From the NCBI GenBank assembly GCA_030142905.1, contig JASJOG010000109.1, positions 542,001 to 606,000 on the forward strand: 64,000 nt of DNA, in the 5' to 3' direction. The notes under the pieces are model-generated. The model made no database searches. It was not told the origin of the DNA and saw only the letters and a program-made list of their open reading frames with translations. The position numbers were made by a program, and so were the translations under genes. This document shows positions 27,201 through 35,541 of the stretch, piece by piece. Origin of the DNA: Heliopora coerulea. Taxonomy: Eukaryota; Cnidaria; Anthozoa; Scleralcyonacea; Helioporidae. How positions within the stretch are numbered: the first letter of the stretch is position 1; each line of letters begins with the position of its first letter.

Positions 27201-30200
27201 TGGGACTAATCCTAACCTTAAACCTAACTTTTGATGCGTCACCCTCGGTGACATTTTAACCTAAATCCCGCCAATTTTTTTCAAAAAGTCTCAAATATTA
27301 TCCTGAATCTTTGGTGAGAGGACATGTTGGCACCGTAGACGTGGTGCACGCGAATAGCATGTGGTCCGGAATGCCGGCTAAAAGATTGGGACTAGCATGT
27401 GCAATTGCATGATTTATACCAACAATTCCAGTCGTATTTATCTCCAGCGATTGTAACGTTTAACTTGTGGTTGTTTTGACACTAACGACTCTGGTGTAGG
27501 TCTAGCGATTGTAAACTTAGCCTTTGCGAATGGATGGTTAGTCAGTATCGATTGCCGTATATTCCTAGCGATTGTTATTTTTGACACAAAGCGCCCGCCA
27601 TAAAACTTATAAGGTAAATAAAATACTTAATTTTTCAGTCCCAGTCTCCACACGGTTACCTAACCTCAGTGGATACTTTCTAGTGCACACCGCAATTGAA
27701 CGAGTGACTCTGCGAACCTATTGGTATGGTCTACCAGTTGAGCTATGAAGGCCGTCTCCGATAGCTGGGTCCCGTTAGGTCTTAAAATGCTAGATTCTGA
27801 CACTGAAAATTTTCCTTCGTCATGTATAAACTCCATTTTACGAAATCTTCGTATGATTAATCTTTGTCTCCCAAGTAGTTTCATCATTTGTTACAGAATC
27901 TCTGTTTTCATTTGACCGTTATTTTTGTATTTCATACAGGACCTATGTTTGTCTTCATGTGTTTCCGTTGCTTCAATGCAAAGTTGAAGAAGTCATGGGT
28001 GACGGCAAAGCCAGCGAAGGTGGAGCCTTGTTCTCGGTAAGGACTTGGTCATAATTTGCCAAAGAATATTTATCAGTTGCACAAAAATGGTCATTGCCGC
28101 ATGCGTGATGTCGAGGGTACTGCTTTGTTTCACATTAGGGGCTCAGAAAACTTGTTTTTGCAGAATGTCAAGTGCAATTGCATAATTCATTATTGCATTT
28201 TGGCGGTAATTACCCCTCATATTTTTTAAAACCCAACCGGGACCTGTTGCGAAAAATGCAACTTTGGGCCATCCGGTTGGGAATCGAACCCGCGACCTCG
28301 CGAATGTAGTACGATGCTCTGCCAACTGGGCTACAGAGGCCATTGCCGATAGCATGGTTCACGAGTTCAGTATTTATAATGGTGGTAATGCCGATTAAGT
28401 GGATGATATAATCGATAGAACATTGTGGCATTTACACTCGACCGCTAACTATTAAGTTGATGATTCTGAAGGAGGACAATCTCAAATGTCTATATATTTT
28501 TAAGACCCAACCGGGACCTGTTGCGAAAAATGCAACTTTGGACCAGCCGGATGGTCCAAAGTTGCATTTCCAGTCGGATGGCCTAAAGTTGCATTTTTCG
28601 CAACAGGTCCCGGTAGCGTCTTAAAAATATCTAAACAGTCGAGATTTTCCTGCTTCATAATGTTCAATAACCTTTTTTTCTGGCATTTGAACAGGTTGAG
28701 TGTCAAGGGAAGTGCTTACTTTTGTTCTCGAAGTCACAAGGAGAAGCCAAATCTTGGCTGAATGAAATACGGACAGCCATAGAGTAAGTGTTGCCACGTC
28801 GTGATAATAAAGCCCTGGCCAAACGCCTTCAACATTCAGTTCAACATATGATGTGTTTGTGGTAGCTTGGTAATTATGTTCTTAATCCGCCCGCTCTCAA
28901 GCTGTTCTCTCAGAAAAACTTTCTGAGTCCCTGACGGGAACCGAACCCGTAACCTTCTGATCGCCGGTGAGACGCTCTAACCATTGAGCTACAAAGACTC
29001 AGATGGTGAGCGAAGGTTAACATATTCCGACAATGGAATATGTTGAATGCGTTTGGCCATCCCTTACTTCAACATCGTTCAACAGTCTTGAAAGGTGTTG
29101 AACAAAATGTTGAAAGCGTTTGGCCAAGGATTAAGAGGTGGAAAAAGTTTGAAATACGAGGGCATGGTTGAATTTTTATTTTCAGAGCTAGACAGCAAAA
29201 GTTGATTGCATTTTCAGCACAAGAATAGCAGCGTTATAACACATAAAGGTGGCTAAAGCGCGGTTTGGCTAGTTCTTCGTGCGTCATGTTTTTTTTTATT
29301 TCAAGTAAAGGTCGGTTCACCTGGTTCTTTGAAACAAAAATATTCTCCAGTTATCCATCTTTGGTGAATTGGGTCAATGTCTTATTTGCTGGATCATCTT
29401 CACCATTTCTTGTTTCTTAGCCACATCCACGAATCTGGGTCGTCATTAAGGCGGTCGAAGCGAGCTGGGAATGGGACAAGAAGGACAAAGAGGAGAGCTC
29501 CTGTGCGGAAGAAGAATGAACGAAGAATTGACGTGACCAGTTACCCAACAAGTCCTCTTCCAGTGGTGAGTATTCGCCCAGTCTCTCATGGTGATTCATG
29601 TCGCTCATTTTGGAATTAAAAAATGTAAAAATGTGGCATATGTATCGGATTTTTGAGGACTTTTAATCGAATACTCTTTCTTTCTAAGGTATCGTCCCCG
29701 CTTGGTTGCTTGAGCCCTAAAAAAGATAAAGAGTTGTTGATTTTGGAAGAAGAACCATGTGAGTTGATATCTGATAATGAACAGCGCTCTCGTGGATCGG
29801 AAAGCATTACCAAAGACGAACATAGAGAAGACTTTTCCGAGGAAATCATGTTTAGTTTCTCCAAATCGCAGTCAGAAAACGGCCTTCACAATGTCGAGAA
29901 AGAAAACACGGAGCCACGTTGCGGAAACGTTGATATTTCGCCTCAACCTACAACCGTTTTTGATAACTATGATGCACTAAAACCTACAAGGTTGAAAGGA
30001 AAGAAACATTTGACCGGAGTAAAGAGAAAACTCGCCGACTGTGAATCATCCGATGAGGTATTTAAGAGTTTTGAAGTCTATCACTTCTTCCATTATTGAT
30101 GGACTTTACTTGCTCACGACATTTGATTTTATTCTGTCCTTCAGAGCTCGGAGTATAATCGCCCCGTCAGGAAGCGAAGAAGCAACCGATGGCTGTTAAA

Positions 30201-30231
30201 TTGCGGTAGCAGCAAAAAAGCCGCTACATAA
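7369..30231 (+). CDS. ARHGEF39: RhoGEF with DH and PH domains, ARHGEF39-like (multi-exon gene)
   Basis: The product should load GTP onto a Rho-family GTPase at the membrane or cytoskeleton. Nine exons are supported by splice sites and matching phase: 8111-8286, 11008-11223, 14295-14413, 16501-16571, 18451-18582, 23344-23378, 27940-28036, 28695-28783 and 29421-29565, followed by 29689-30057 and the last exon 30145-30231 ending in TAA. Exons 1-5 form a DH domain (RRIIDEIFATEKSYQEHL at its start, ITPIQRVPRYK in the conserved helix). Exons 6-8 give the first strand and the second half of a PH domain. The rest is a lysine/arginine- and serine-rich tail of about 200 residues. The PH part (TYVCLHVFPLLQC...) resembles ARHGEF39 more than the FGD family. 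A 15-bp first coding exon at 7369-7383 is possible. At least one PH exon between 23379 and 27939 is not found, because phase 0 must change to phase 2. Confidence 0.8.
8111..8286 (+). CDS. ARHGEF39: RhoGEF exon: start of DH domain
   Basis: The acceptor is TTATAG before 8111 (or TGCAG before 8116) and the donor is ATG|GTGAGT. The frame gives a basic stretch (TGRKRRR) and then the first conserved DH helix (IIDEIFATEKSYQEHLHLVT). It ends in phase 0. Confidence 0.85.
9228..10295. repeat. About 1 kb near-perfect palindrome flanked by a 10-bp direct repeat
   Basis: Arms of about 510 bp (9254-9767 and 9779-10294) are reverse complements at roughly 95 percent by eye, with a loop of only about 11 bases. 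The 10-bp word GATCCTATCA occurs directly on both sides (9218-9227 and 10296-10305), which looks like a target-site duplication. It lies in a RhoGEF intron. The terminal sequence (AGACAAAACATATTCCGAAA and CTCAAGATTC...) recurs elsewhere in this window. Confidence 0.85.
11008..11223 (+). CDS. ARHGEF39: RhoGEF exon: DH domain, second part
   Basis: Acceptor CCATCCAG|CTG and donor CAG|GTTTGT enclose exactly 72 codons, phase 0 to 0. The sequence has DH features: LFLSPLREMNLLP, then VLSLIFSNIEAIQNVNRELL, then FLALAPFLKLYSTYANNFENA. Confidence 0.92.
11275..11412. repeat. Short foldback (MITE-like)
   Basis: ACAAAACAATGGTAACTCCA near 11279 is mirrored by its reverse complement near 11386-11408, with inner arms GTTGTGAAC/GTTAACAAC. 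It lies immediately after a RhoGEF exon. Confidence 0.7.
11928..12390. repeat. MITE with GCCGC-rich inverted ends
   Basis: The left end reads TTACTCGATTAAACGCCGCC and the right end CGTTTGTTCGAGTAAATACG, which are inverted relatives. Extra copies of AATAAACGCCG lie inside. A similar element occurs at 33834-34143. The open frame on the - strand across it (12391-12074) is probably not a gene. Confidence 0.6.
12898..12929. repeat. Perfect 15-bp hairpin
   Basis: TTCCAGTAACACATT is followed after 2 bases by its exact reverse complement. No T-run follows it. Its function is unknown. Confidence 0.7.
13863..13939. repeat. Small imperfect palindrome
   Basis: Arms of about 33 bp around the centre GAGATAC include GTGAAGAACAATA and its near mirror TATTGTTCTTTACAC. 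It is probably a small foldback element in a RhoGEF intron. Confidence 0.55.
14295..14413 (+). CDS. ARHGEF39: RhoGEF exon: DH domain, third part
   Basis: The acceptor is TTTTTCAG|GAGTGG and the donor CCAAG|GTACAA. The exon carries LLITPIQRVPR, the most conserved DH helix, split in phase 2 inside the arginine codon that the next exon completes. Confidence 0.92.
14575..14765 (-). repeat. tRNA-derived SINE
   Basis: On the - strand, an A-box-like TTCGGTTGGTAGAACACT is followed by a B box GGGTTCGATTCC and then a non-tRNA body. This is the layout of a polymerase III SINE and not of a functional tRNA gene. Confidence 0.65.
16501..16571 (+). CDS. ARHGEF39: RhoGEF exon: DH domain, fourth part
   Basis: Acceptor TTTTAAAG|GTATAA and donor AAAG|GTATAT. 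The leading G completes the arginine of the RVPRYKMLLENLL motif; phase 1 at the end joins to the next exon as GAG. Confidence 0.92.
16610..17130 (+). repeat. Dispersed repeat, copy 1
   Basis: It contains the words GACGCACGCTGATTGGCTGC and CCGGCTAGTTTTGGCGGGAA, and ends in a palindrome around 17030-17110 built from GTATTTGCCTGAGGTTTT and its reverse complement. The same order of words occurs inverted at 34715-35370. Confidence 0.65.
17147..17924. repeat. MITE-like element with about 45-bp inverted ends
   Basis: The left end is AAGCCTGATTTCCATGTAGT and the right end is the reverse complement of AAGCCTGGTTTCCATATAGT; the match continues through TTGTAATTGTTGTA to CAGTCGGCG. Internal copies of ACAACAATTACAA suggest repeated rearrangement. 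It lies in the RhoGEF intron before exon 18451. Confidence 0.75.
17974..18385. repeat. GATGGT/GATGAT microsatellite
   Basis: Imperfect GATGAT, GGTGAG and GATGGT runs cover about 400 bp. The long methionine- or isoleucine-rich open frames on both strands are products of this repeat. Confidence 0.95.
18451..18582 (+). CDS. ARHGEF39: RhoGEF exon: end of DH domain and DH-PH linker
   Basis: Acceptor TTCTTGTCAG and donor CCTG|GTAAGG. It encodes the last DH helix (AVDQISKVAIHINENIRQ) and a linker ending KILAP. It leaves phase 1, which the GT of the 23344 exon completes as glycine. Confidence 0.92.
19131..19187. repeat. Left terminal inverted repeat of the PolB element
   Basis: It matches the reverse complement of 23260-23316 with only about two mismatches by eye. 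Confidence 0.95.
19404..20074 (-). pseudogene. Helicase motif VI and GIY-YIG nuclease domain, broken
   Basis: The first frame (20074-19769) starts with LYTALSRS, SF1 motif VI, overlapping the previous fragment in another frame. About 45 residues later comes KIYKIELEDGSIYIGST followed by TLETRLKEHL, a GIY-YIG nuclease core with its arginine and following helix. A frameshift near 19770 leads into the last part (19676-19404), a lysine-rich tail with a NKRG motif. The nuclease would nick DNA, perhaps for integration or replication. Its fusion to the helicase is seen directly in gene order and inferred as one original polypeptide. Confidence 0.75.
20025..20489 (-). pseudogene. SF1 helicase, C-terminal half
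   Basis: This 154-codon frame continues the helicase after a break of about 22 bp. It carries ITVYKYQGAEID, the motif V-like TxxKxQGxE of SF1 helicases, near its end. The flanking sequence (nucleic-acid motor domain 2A) is recognisable only by position. Confidence 0.7.
20512..23013 (-). pseudogene. Family-B DNA polymerase (protein-primed type) fused to SF1 helicase N-part
   Basis: This is an 833-codon frame. Near residue 170 a segment (NPYTNVSIYALDP) looks like the N-terminal region of DNA_pol_B_2 proteins. Near residue 358 NQGLTSIAVNLF resembles the segment before the palm. A motif-A-like ALDIAKDRPSVLL lies near 421, a motif-B-like KKLANQFIGYLGKK near 535, and a motif-C-like GYNTDAV near 631, where the usual YxDTD has an N in place of the first D. 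A Walker A GGAGCGKT follows near 696 and a Walker B FIDEF near 768, typical of SF1 (Pif1/RecD-like) helicases. The polymerase should copy the element and the helicase unwind it. The frame ends before the rest of the helicase. Polymerase assignment is by motif order only. Confidence 0.7.
23052..23273 (-). pseudogene. N-terminal fragment of the PolB-helicase protein
   Basis: A charged, helical segment (about 70 codons, rich in K and E) lies upstream of the polymerase frame. It ends in a stop near 23049, while the other frame that leads into the polymerase is already open from about 23080, so a single frameshift separates the two. No ATG is visible in its own frame; it remains open through the terminal repeat. 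I cannot name a domain in it. Confidence 0.5.
23260..23316. repeat. Right terminal inverted repeat of the PolB element
   Basis: It is the partner of 19131-19187. On the - strand the first coding fragment of the element stays open into this repeat. Confidence 0.95.
23344..23378 (+). CDS. ARHGEF39: RhoGEF micro-exon: first strand of PH domain
   Basis: A 35-bp exon lies between TAAAATAG and the donor GTAGAG. With the G left by exon 18451-18582 it reads glycine then RNFLKEGTLLK, the usual opening of a PH domain after DH. Its acceptor tract is short and purine-interrupted. The polymerase element ends 27 bp upstream. Confidence 0.8.
23460..23555. repeat. 25-bp tandem repeat, about 3.5 copies
   Basis: The unit ATTTTACTCTGGCAAACGCC recurs in a row; each unit contains the mini-hairpin CTGGC-AAAC-GCCAG. 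A single related word occurs near 5998. Confidence 0.85.
23690..24146. repeat. Foldback element of about 457 bp
   Basis: The ends are TTAACTTCTTCACTTAAACA and its reverse complement. Arms of about 215 bp include AAGCGACGCTTC and GAAACTTAAT regions in mirrored order. Confidence 0.85.
26797..27609. repeat. Long inverted-repeat element with telomere-like centre
   Basis: Arms of about 245 bp start with TTTATGGCGGGCGCTTTGTG and repeat words such as AGGCTAAGTTTACAATCGC in mirrored order. The centre (about 27090-27310) has degenerate TTAGGG units and a copy of the sequence GTGACATTTTAACCTAAA that also sits just outside the left arm (26750-26790). Confidence 0.8.
27660..27775 (-). repeat. tRNA-derived SINE fragment
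   Basis: The - strand shows ATAGCTCAACTGGTAGACCA (A-box-like) followed by a B-box-like GTTCAATTGC. Confidence 0.5.
27940..28036 (+). CDS. ARHGEF39: RhoGEF exon: middle of PH domain
   Basis: The acceptor is TTCATACAG and the donor TTCTCG|GTAAGG. It encodes TYVCLHVFPLLQC, the strand that best matches ARHGEF39, and GGALFS. The first base completes a codon, so the unseen preceding exon must end in phase 2. Confidence 0.88.
28140..28350 (-). repeat. tRNA-derived SINE
   Basis: On the - strand GTAGCCCAGTTGGCAGAGCA (A box) and GGGTTCGATTCCC (B box) lead into a body ending near 28140. A partial copy of the body, folded back on itself, lies at 28500-28625. Confidence 0.75.
28500..28625. repeat. Inverted pair of SINE body fragments
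   Basis: GGGACCTGTTGCGAAAAATG and its reverse complement flank CAGCCGGATGGTCC, matching the body of the SINE at 28140-28350. Confidence 0.75.
28695..28783 (+). CDS. ARHGEF39: RhoGEF exon: end of PH domain
   Basis: Acceptor TTGAACAG and donor ATAGA|GTAAGT. It encodes CLLLFSKSQGEAKSWLNEI, the last strand and C-terminal helix with the invariant tryptophan of PH domains. Confidence 0.93.
28885..29000 (-). repeat. tRNA-like SINE head
   Basis: The - strand folds as a cloverleaf: acceptor GTCTTTG/CAGGGAC, D stem GCTC/GAGC, T stem ACGGG/CCCGT. The anticodon loop has C where U33 is required and its stem has a mismatch, and related copies lie at 42808-43195, so I call it a SINE and not a gene. Confidence 0.65.
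29421..29565 (+). CDS. ARHGEF39: RhoGEF exon: basic tail
   Basis: Acceptor GTTTCTTAG and donor CCAGTG|GTGAGT. The leading C completes GAC. The product is strongly basic (RRSKRAGNGTRRTKRRAPVR), possibly a nuclear-localisation or lipid-binding segment. Confidence 0.85.
29689..30057 (+). CDS. ARHGEF39: RhoGEF exon: acidic/serine-rich tail
   Basis: Acceptor TTTCTAAG and donor GATGAG|GTATTT, 123 codons, phase 0 to 0. It is low in predicted order, rich in E, S and K, and has no named domain. It ends GVKRKLADCESSDE. Confidence 0.85.
30145..30231 (+). CDS. ARHGEF39: RhoGEF last exon
   Basis: Acceptor TCCTTCAG, 28 codons and TAA. It encodes another basic cluster (RPVRKRRSNRWLL). Donor-like GGTATG just after the stop could allow a 3' UTR intron. 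Confidence 0.8.
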   Translation, partial: SSEYNRPVRKRRSNRWLLNCGSSKKAAT

Positions 30232-30329
30232 AAGGTATGTTCGCATAGTTTATGTACTTTCAATTCTACATTCTTTGAGCTGTTACGTAGGACGATTTTA
30301 ACGTATACCTTATGGATATCCATATCTGT

Positions 30330-30565
30330 AAGTGTTATGTTTATATATGTGTATGCATGTATGTACAGGTACAGTATATGAAAAAATATATGTACATATA
30401 TGTATACATACATACATACATACATACGTATGTATGTATGTATGTATGTATGTATGTATGTAGATAGATAGACAGACAGATATAGATATATAGATATATA
30501 TAGATATAGACGTAGATGTGGATATAGATATATGTATTATATATGTATATGTACATATATATATA
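30330..30565. repeat. ATGT/TACA and GATA microsatellite
   Basis: Runs of ATAC, GTAT, ATAG and TATA. Tyrosine- and isoleucine-rich open frames here are artefacts. Confidence 0.9.
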
Positions 30566-30674
30566 TTTACAGTGAATTGCAAAAATTATAGCACGAAACA
30601 TATAAACATATCACGACCATTGTATCTCCATTGTATTCTCACTTCAACGGTTAGTGAAGATATGTCGCATATCA

Positions 30675-31274
30675 TCATCTTCGGCTGACATTTAATAGAG
30701 AGCGAAAACTGTGGATTTTATCTCTGTGTTTCGCATATTGTGCTATATGAGACCTTGCTGGTAAAATTCGTTGAATGTGTTGTCTGTGGAGAGTCATTCT
30801 TTCTCGGAGTCTCACCTTTGTTTCCCCAATATAATTCTCTCCACATCCCGCGCATGTCACCACATATAAAACAAACTTGCTGTTGCAATTCAAGTCGCTT
30901 TGCACTTTGAATTCTTGATCTGTCGTTTTAAAGACGAATGTGTTTCCCACTATCAACTGCAGGCATATAGTACATTCTTCCCCCCCCCCCCACTCCCCCC
31001 CACATCGTGTTACTGTCCCTTCTGTTTTATCCGAAAATTTGGACTTGCTTAGTAGTTGTTTCAGGTTCCTCGATTGTCTTTTGCTATGAATGATATTGAT
31101 GTTTTCCAATCTGGTTTTTAGTCTTGGACTAGATTTCAACATAGTTAAGCCTGTCTGGATTAAAGAGTTTATCGATGGGTTATTGGGATCAAATGTGGTC
31201 ACCAGTGTGACCGTATTATTGATAATTTGTTCAGGTCTGCTTGCTCTCAGTTCACCTTGGTTCACTGAAAGCAC
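30675..31274 (-). pseudogene. Penelope-like retroelement C-terminal fragment with GIY-YIG endonuclease
   Basis: The 199-codon frame begins with TFDPNNPSINSLIQ and ends the linker with RNLKQLLSKSKF, both typical of the region after the Penelope reverse transcriptase. A CTIC zinc-binding motif follows, then FVLYVVTCAGCGENYIGET, the GIY-YIG nuclease core with its cysteine insertion, and RLRERMTLHRQHI. The reverse transcriptase part is absent, so this is a 5'-truncated copy. A hairpin (31230-31300) marks the broken end. Confidence 0.88.
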
Positions 31275-31299
31275 TGAACCAAGATGAACTGAGAGTAAG

Positions 31300-33390
31300 T
31301 AGACCTCACGAGCTCAAAATTCCTATGGCGCGATAGATGGCAAGGAAGAAGCGCGAGTCAGTGGTTACCTTATAGAAATTGAGATGTAAACAGAGATTTT
31401 GTGTATATATTGTACGCAATATATATATCCGTACATATTCGTATATGTACTCATATACACTCATTTGATCATAATTTAGAACCGCAACAGTGGCTACGTC
31501 ACATAAACAAGTAGACCATCTATGTAGAAACAGTTGCAAATGTTCCTTCAATGGTTGTTGCAGAAGAAATATTTCAAATTACGATACAACCAACGGAGCT
31601 TTTAGAGTATTCTGTTATGAAAATATCGCTGTGAATAAATATTTTACTTACGAATTTTACCATGATGAAGTGATCCACTTTCATGAGACGCAGAGAATTG
31701 GTCATTTTTACTTCTATGGGGTCAGGACCAATCTCGTTCTTATCCAAGCATCAACAGAAGATTTGGAGTTTTTACGGCGTGTAACTATGGTGTTTCAAAT
31801 GTTTGAGTTCAAAATGTTGGCTTGTTCTTCTCACCACAACCGACTTAACTTCTTTCGACAGTTCTTTTAGCAACTCACCCTGTTTTTTTGTAATTCCATT
31901 TTTTACGTGCTGCTAAAAAATTTTAACAGTACTTATCTTAAATTTTTAGCTTAAAAAACATAACTGTTGATTGTGAAGAATGAATGAAAAAACGTGGGGT
32001 GTTGAAGACACACTTGTAGTTACATTGCTAATACAGTAAAGCACGCTAATTACCAGAAAAACGGGAATCCCTTATTCCGAGCCTCCATTATTTTATTTTG
32101 GTGGCATATTCGCTAGCAACGTTTATTTACGCAAACTTTGTGGTGTATTTTAATTACGTGAGCATTCTTTGCAAAAGAGTTGTCCAAGTCGGTTTTGATG
32201 CTTCTACAGAAGAACCATCGCAGGGTAGAAACACTTGTCAGCAGATTTTTAAGCCCCGCCTTTCGTTGACCAGCCTGATGCCTCATAAATATCACCTGCG
32301 TTTATTGTCCGACACGTAGTACTGCGGATACAATGAATCTTGCTGCTTAGTTTCATTGTGTTAATACGTCTTCCTGCGTCGCACACGTGATCCGACCTTG
32401 TAGGTCAGTTCAATTCGCAGATCGTCGTACTGGTAAACCGAAGATAGGAAGTTTGAATCGCAGTCTCTGTCAAGCGAAGTTTTTATCCATTTCCCCGCTA
32501 AATTTTTTTCTTGCACAGAGGCTTCAATGAACATAACCTTCATTCGACTTCACGATTTACAGGTTAATAAAACTTGCCGTTGTGATCTTAAACTCCAATA
32601 TGGAGAAAACGTTTCTGAAATTGCTCCCAATAGGTTGAAAATCTTCAAAAGAATTCCATGCATTCAGGATAAATCCTCCAGGTGTCCTTGACTTGGTGTA
32701 ATTGTAAAATCTGCACTACAATCTTTATAAGTCAATTCAAATAATACATTTTGGTCCGATTAGTTTGTGATTGCCAATAAATTGGCAACTAAATCTTTAG
32801 TGAAATTACAATTGCACATAAAACCTAAAATATCTAGTCTCCCAACTTAAGTTCTCGCCTGTGCAGGGCAATGCCTCTTCTTTGGAGCGTTCACCATAGA
32901 GTGCCCTCAAATGTCCAATAAAGGAATCTTGAAAACATTTCTGCTTTTGTAAATTGTATTGATAACGTGCGAACTTCAAAGAAGGTTAGTTACTTGATTA
33001 ATTTTGCAGATATTGATAAGGATATAGATATCGATTTTACAAACAGAAAATTACTTGAATGCCGCTCATCGATTGCGTGGATTTGCGGCGGAGGCAGCTC
33101 AGCTTCTCAAAAGCTGGGTGCGACTTGGTGTTAATATGCTTGGTTGGAACACGAGGAAAGCAGGGCCTGGGGACGAGACTGAGTTCGGAATAAAACGCGT
33201 TTGCCCGAGAGCAATATTGTAAAATCCTGAACAACCAGCAACCAATGACCAGAGGTCAGCCATACGACTGCATTAATGCTGCATAAAAATTTCATTTGTA
33301 AGGTTTCCTGCTTGCTGCATTTTCTTCCAGAAAGGGCTGTACAAGGGCATAAAATGACCTCTGGTTTTGATATTGCCAGCACGTTTATTC
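31300..33390. other. Intergenic, no confident gene
   Basis: A 126-codon open frame (31490-31870, +) contains several cysteines at its start but I recognise no family and no splice context. The rest is AT-rich without clear structure. Confidence 0.4.
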
Positions 33391-33394
33391 AAAT

Positions 33395-33760
33395 CTCTCC
33401 TGATCCTTTACCCTCGACTGTTAAATCACGCACTACTTCAACTTCCCTTAAGTTTTATATTGCTCACACGTTATTTGGCTGAAATTTCTCCAGTTCTTCT
33501 AATACTTCATCTTCGTACTTATGATGTTAACTGCCCTCCTTAAGTTGAACTCTATATTTATATTGTTCAGACATCTTGGTTGAAAACACTCAAGTTCTTT
33601 TCGATCCTTTCCTTTCCACAATTGAACTTACTACTTACGATGTCAACTCTGTGTTGCTCAGACATCTTTTTGTTGACATTTCTCGCGTTCTTTTCTGTCC
33701 ATTCCCTACCACAATCATGTCCTCAACTTCCTTTTCAACGCTGAAATCTACAGATTTTTA
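33395..33760. repeat. Three degenerate tandem units of about 110 bp
   Basis: The words CTTACGATGTYAACT, GCTCAGACATCTT and GTTCTTTTC...TCC recur in the same order three times. Confidence 0.6.
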
Positions 33761-33833
33761 AATTCTTCCCAGCTAAACCTTGAATATCATTGACGTATGG
33801 AAAACCACCCGAGGAATTTCATCCGTTCCGAAT

Positions 33834-34143
33834 TTACTCGAATAAGCGCCGCCATCAAGAAGAATGCGACGTTTATTCGCACTGATGTCGAAGAAGCTAG
33901 TCCCCCGTTGGGGGTGCTTGACCTCGATCAGATTTAAATCCAATCGAGGAAAAGATGGTGACATTAATAATGATCCTTTAGCGTGCGTTTCATTTATCTT
34001 GTTCTGGTTGTTTTCGTTATTAACTGCTGGAAGTAGTTACGTTTTATCTAGAATCGCTTCTTTCAATTAGTTTTAATAAGCGCCGCATCAAAAAGTCGTA
34101 AAATTTAATCAGCGCCGCGGCGCTTATTCAAGTAAATACGGGA
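33834..34143. repeat. MITE with GCCGC-rich inverted ends, second copy
   Basis: The ends are TTACTCGAATAAGCGCCGCC and CGCTTATTCAAGTAAATACG, related to the element at 11928-12390. Confidence 0.65.
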
Positions 34144-34714
34144 ATGCGTGAAAATTACGTGAACTTTTTTTGCAGGATTCACATCCTTAAAAACTTAAAC
34201 GAAGAATCCATGAAAATATTACAGCTTTTGACACCGTTAAATCGTACACGAATAAACAAAGGAAAATATATTGATTTACCAATGAAAAGTTAAATGGTTA
34301 CGAGAAGTGCTTAACTTCTCTACTTTCGTACAGAGTTGTAGTCGAGTTTCAAGCTTGTGTTTTGCCAAAAACCGAGTAAACAATTTACTGCATGCATGCG
34401 ATTTTCTGTCTTTATAAAACCAAACCTGTAAAGTTGGAACTTTCTATAAAGCTCTCAAATAACGTTACTCGATCATCAAGTTACCATATCCCGAGTGATT
34501 GGCGAACCAGTCTAACGTACAAGTTTTCCTTCATAATTTGTATCAGTTCGCCTAATCACCAGAATACGTTACTGAAACAAAGAATTTTGCTTACATATAA
34601 TACCATGTACAAATCTAGACTAATTTCCCCCAGAGGTCTTATATCCAAGGAGGTATTGCGTTTGAGAGTCATGTTTCTGTTATACACGTTACTCTCACTT
34701 AAATTGATTACTTA

Positions 34715-35370
34715 TTGACCGAGTGTGAAGTCTGTACGGGCAAGAAGTTTCCCACACAGACCAAACAAACGCGGTTAATAAAGAATTTATATAGCCAACA
34801 ATTAATGCTCATGACAAAGAACATAACATTAGATTTTGGGCTAAAGAGAACGGTACATCATAATTTATGCATTTAATTGGATGCGACGATACGTCGTCGT
34901 CTGAAACTAACACGCATTTCCGACGTTGTATCAGTCCGATCATAACGGCCGAAACGTCTCAGACGAATTTAATTAGTCTCATACGTCGCATAACCGTTGC
35001 ATTAAATCGACTGAATTGAATTCATCTGAAATAAATGCGACGATTGTGCGAAATATGAAACGGCCCTTAGGTTTACTTGCTTGTTTTTACCTATTTCTTC
35101 GTGTGTGTGTTTCTCTTTTGATCACTTCATCTAGTTTTCCGCTTTAAATTATTGTTGAGAATATTTTAGTACTTTTTTGGTGGTCTGTCATTATAAATCT
35201 TTACTAAAACGTACCTGAATCAGGTTTGTCTGCTTTCAAATCAACTTGGAAATATTCCCGCCAAAACTTGCCGGTCTGTACGAAAAACTCATTGCACGGT
35301 TAGGCAGCCAATCAGCGTGCGTCATTTTGCGTATAGATCGGGTAGCGAGCGCAGCCATATAATAAAAAGC
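34715..35370 (-). repeat. Dispersed repeat, copy 2 (inverted)
   Basis: It carries the reverse complements of the words in 16610-17130 (CGCCAAAACTTGCCGGTCTG, GGCAGCCAATCAGCGTGCGT). It ends 170 bp from the RNF141-like stop codon. Confidence 0.65.
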
Positions 35371-35541
35371 TGTTGTTGTCGTTTATGTTTTTTAGTACGT
35401 CCCTTACGGGTTGCCACATTACCAACATCAGGTTCTTCGTTCACTTGAAACTGAATTTTGAGATGACAAAAATGGGCGACTCAGTCTTCACTATAAATAT
35501 TTTTTTGTCTAACTTCTACAATTTTATAAAAACTAAACGGT

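Noticed and set aside
28143..28355. Open frame with VAQLAEH and RVRFP motifs
   Set aside because: This is the usual translation of a tRNA-like SINE head.
28920..29000. tRNA gene on the - strand
   Set aside because: Acceptor, D and T stems form, but U33 is missing, the anticodon stem has a mismatch, and SINE relatives exist in the window.
31490..31870. 126-codon frame with cysteines near its start
   Set aside because: No recognised motif or gene context; kept only as a remark.
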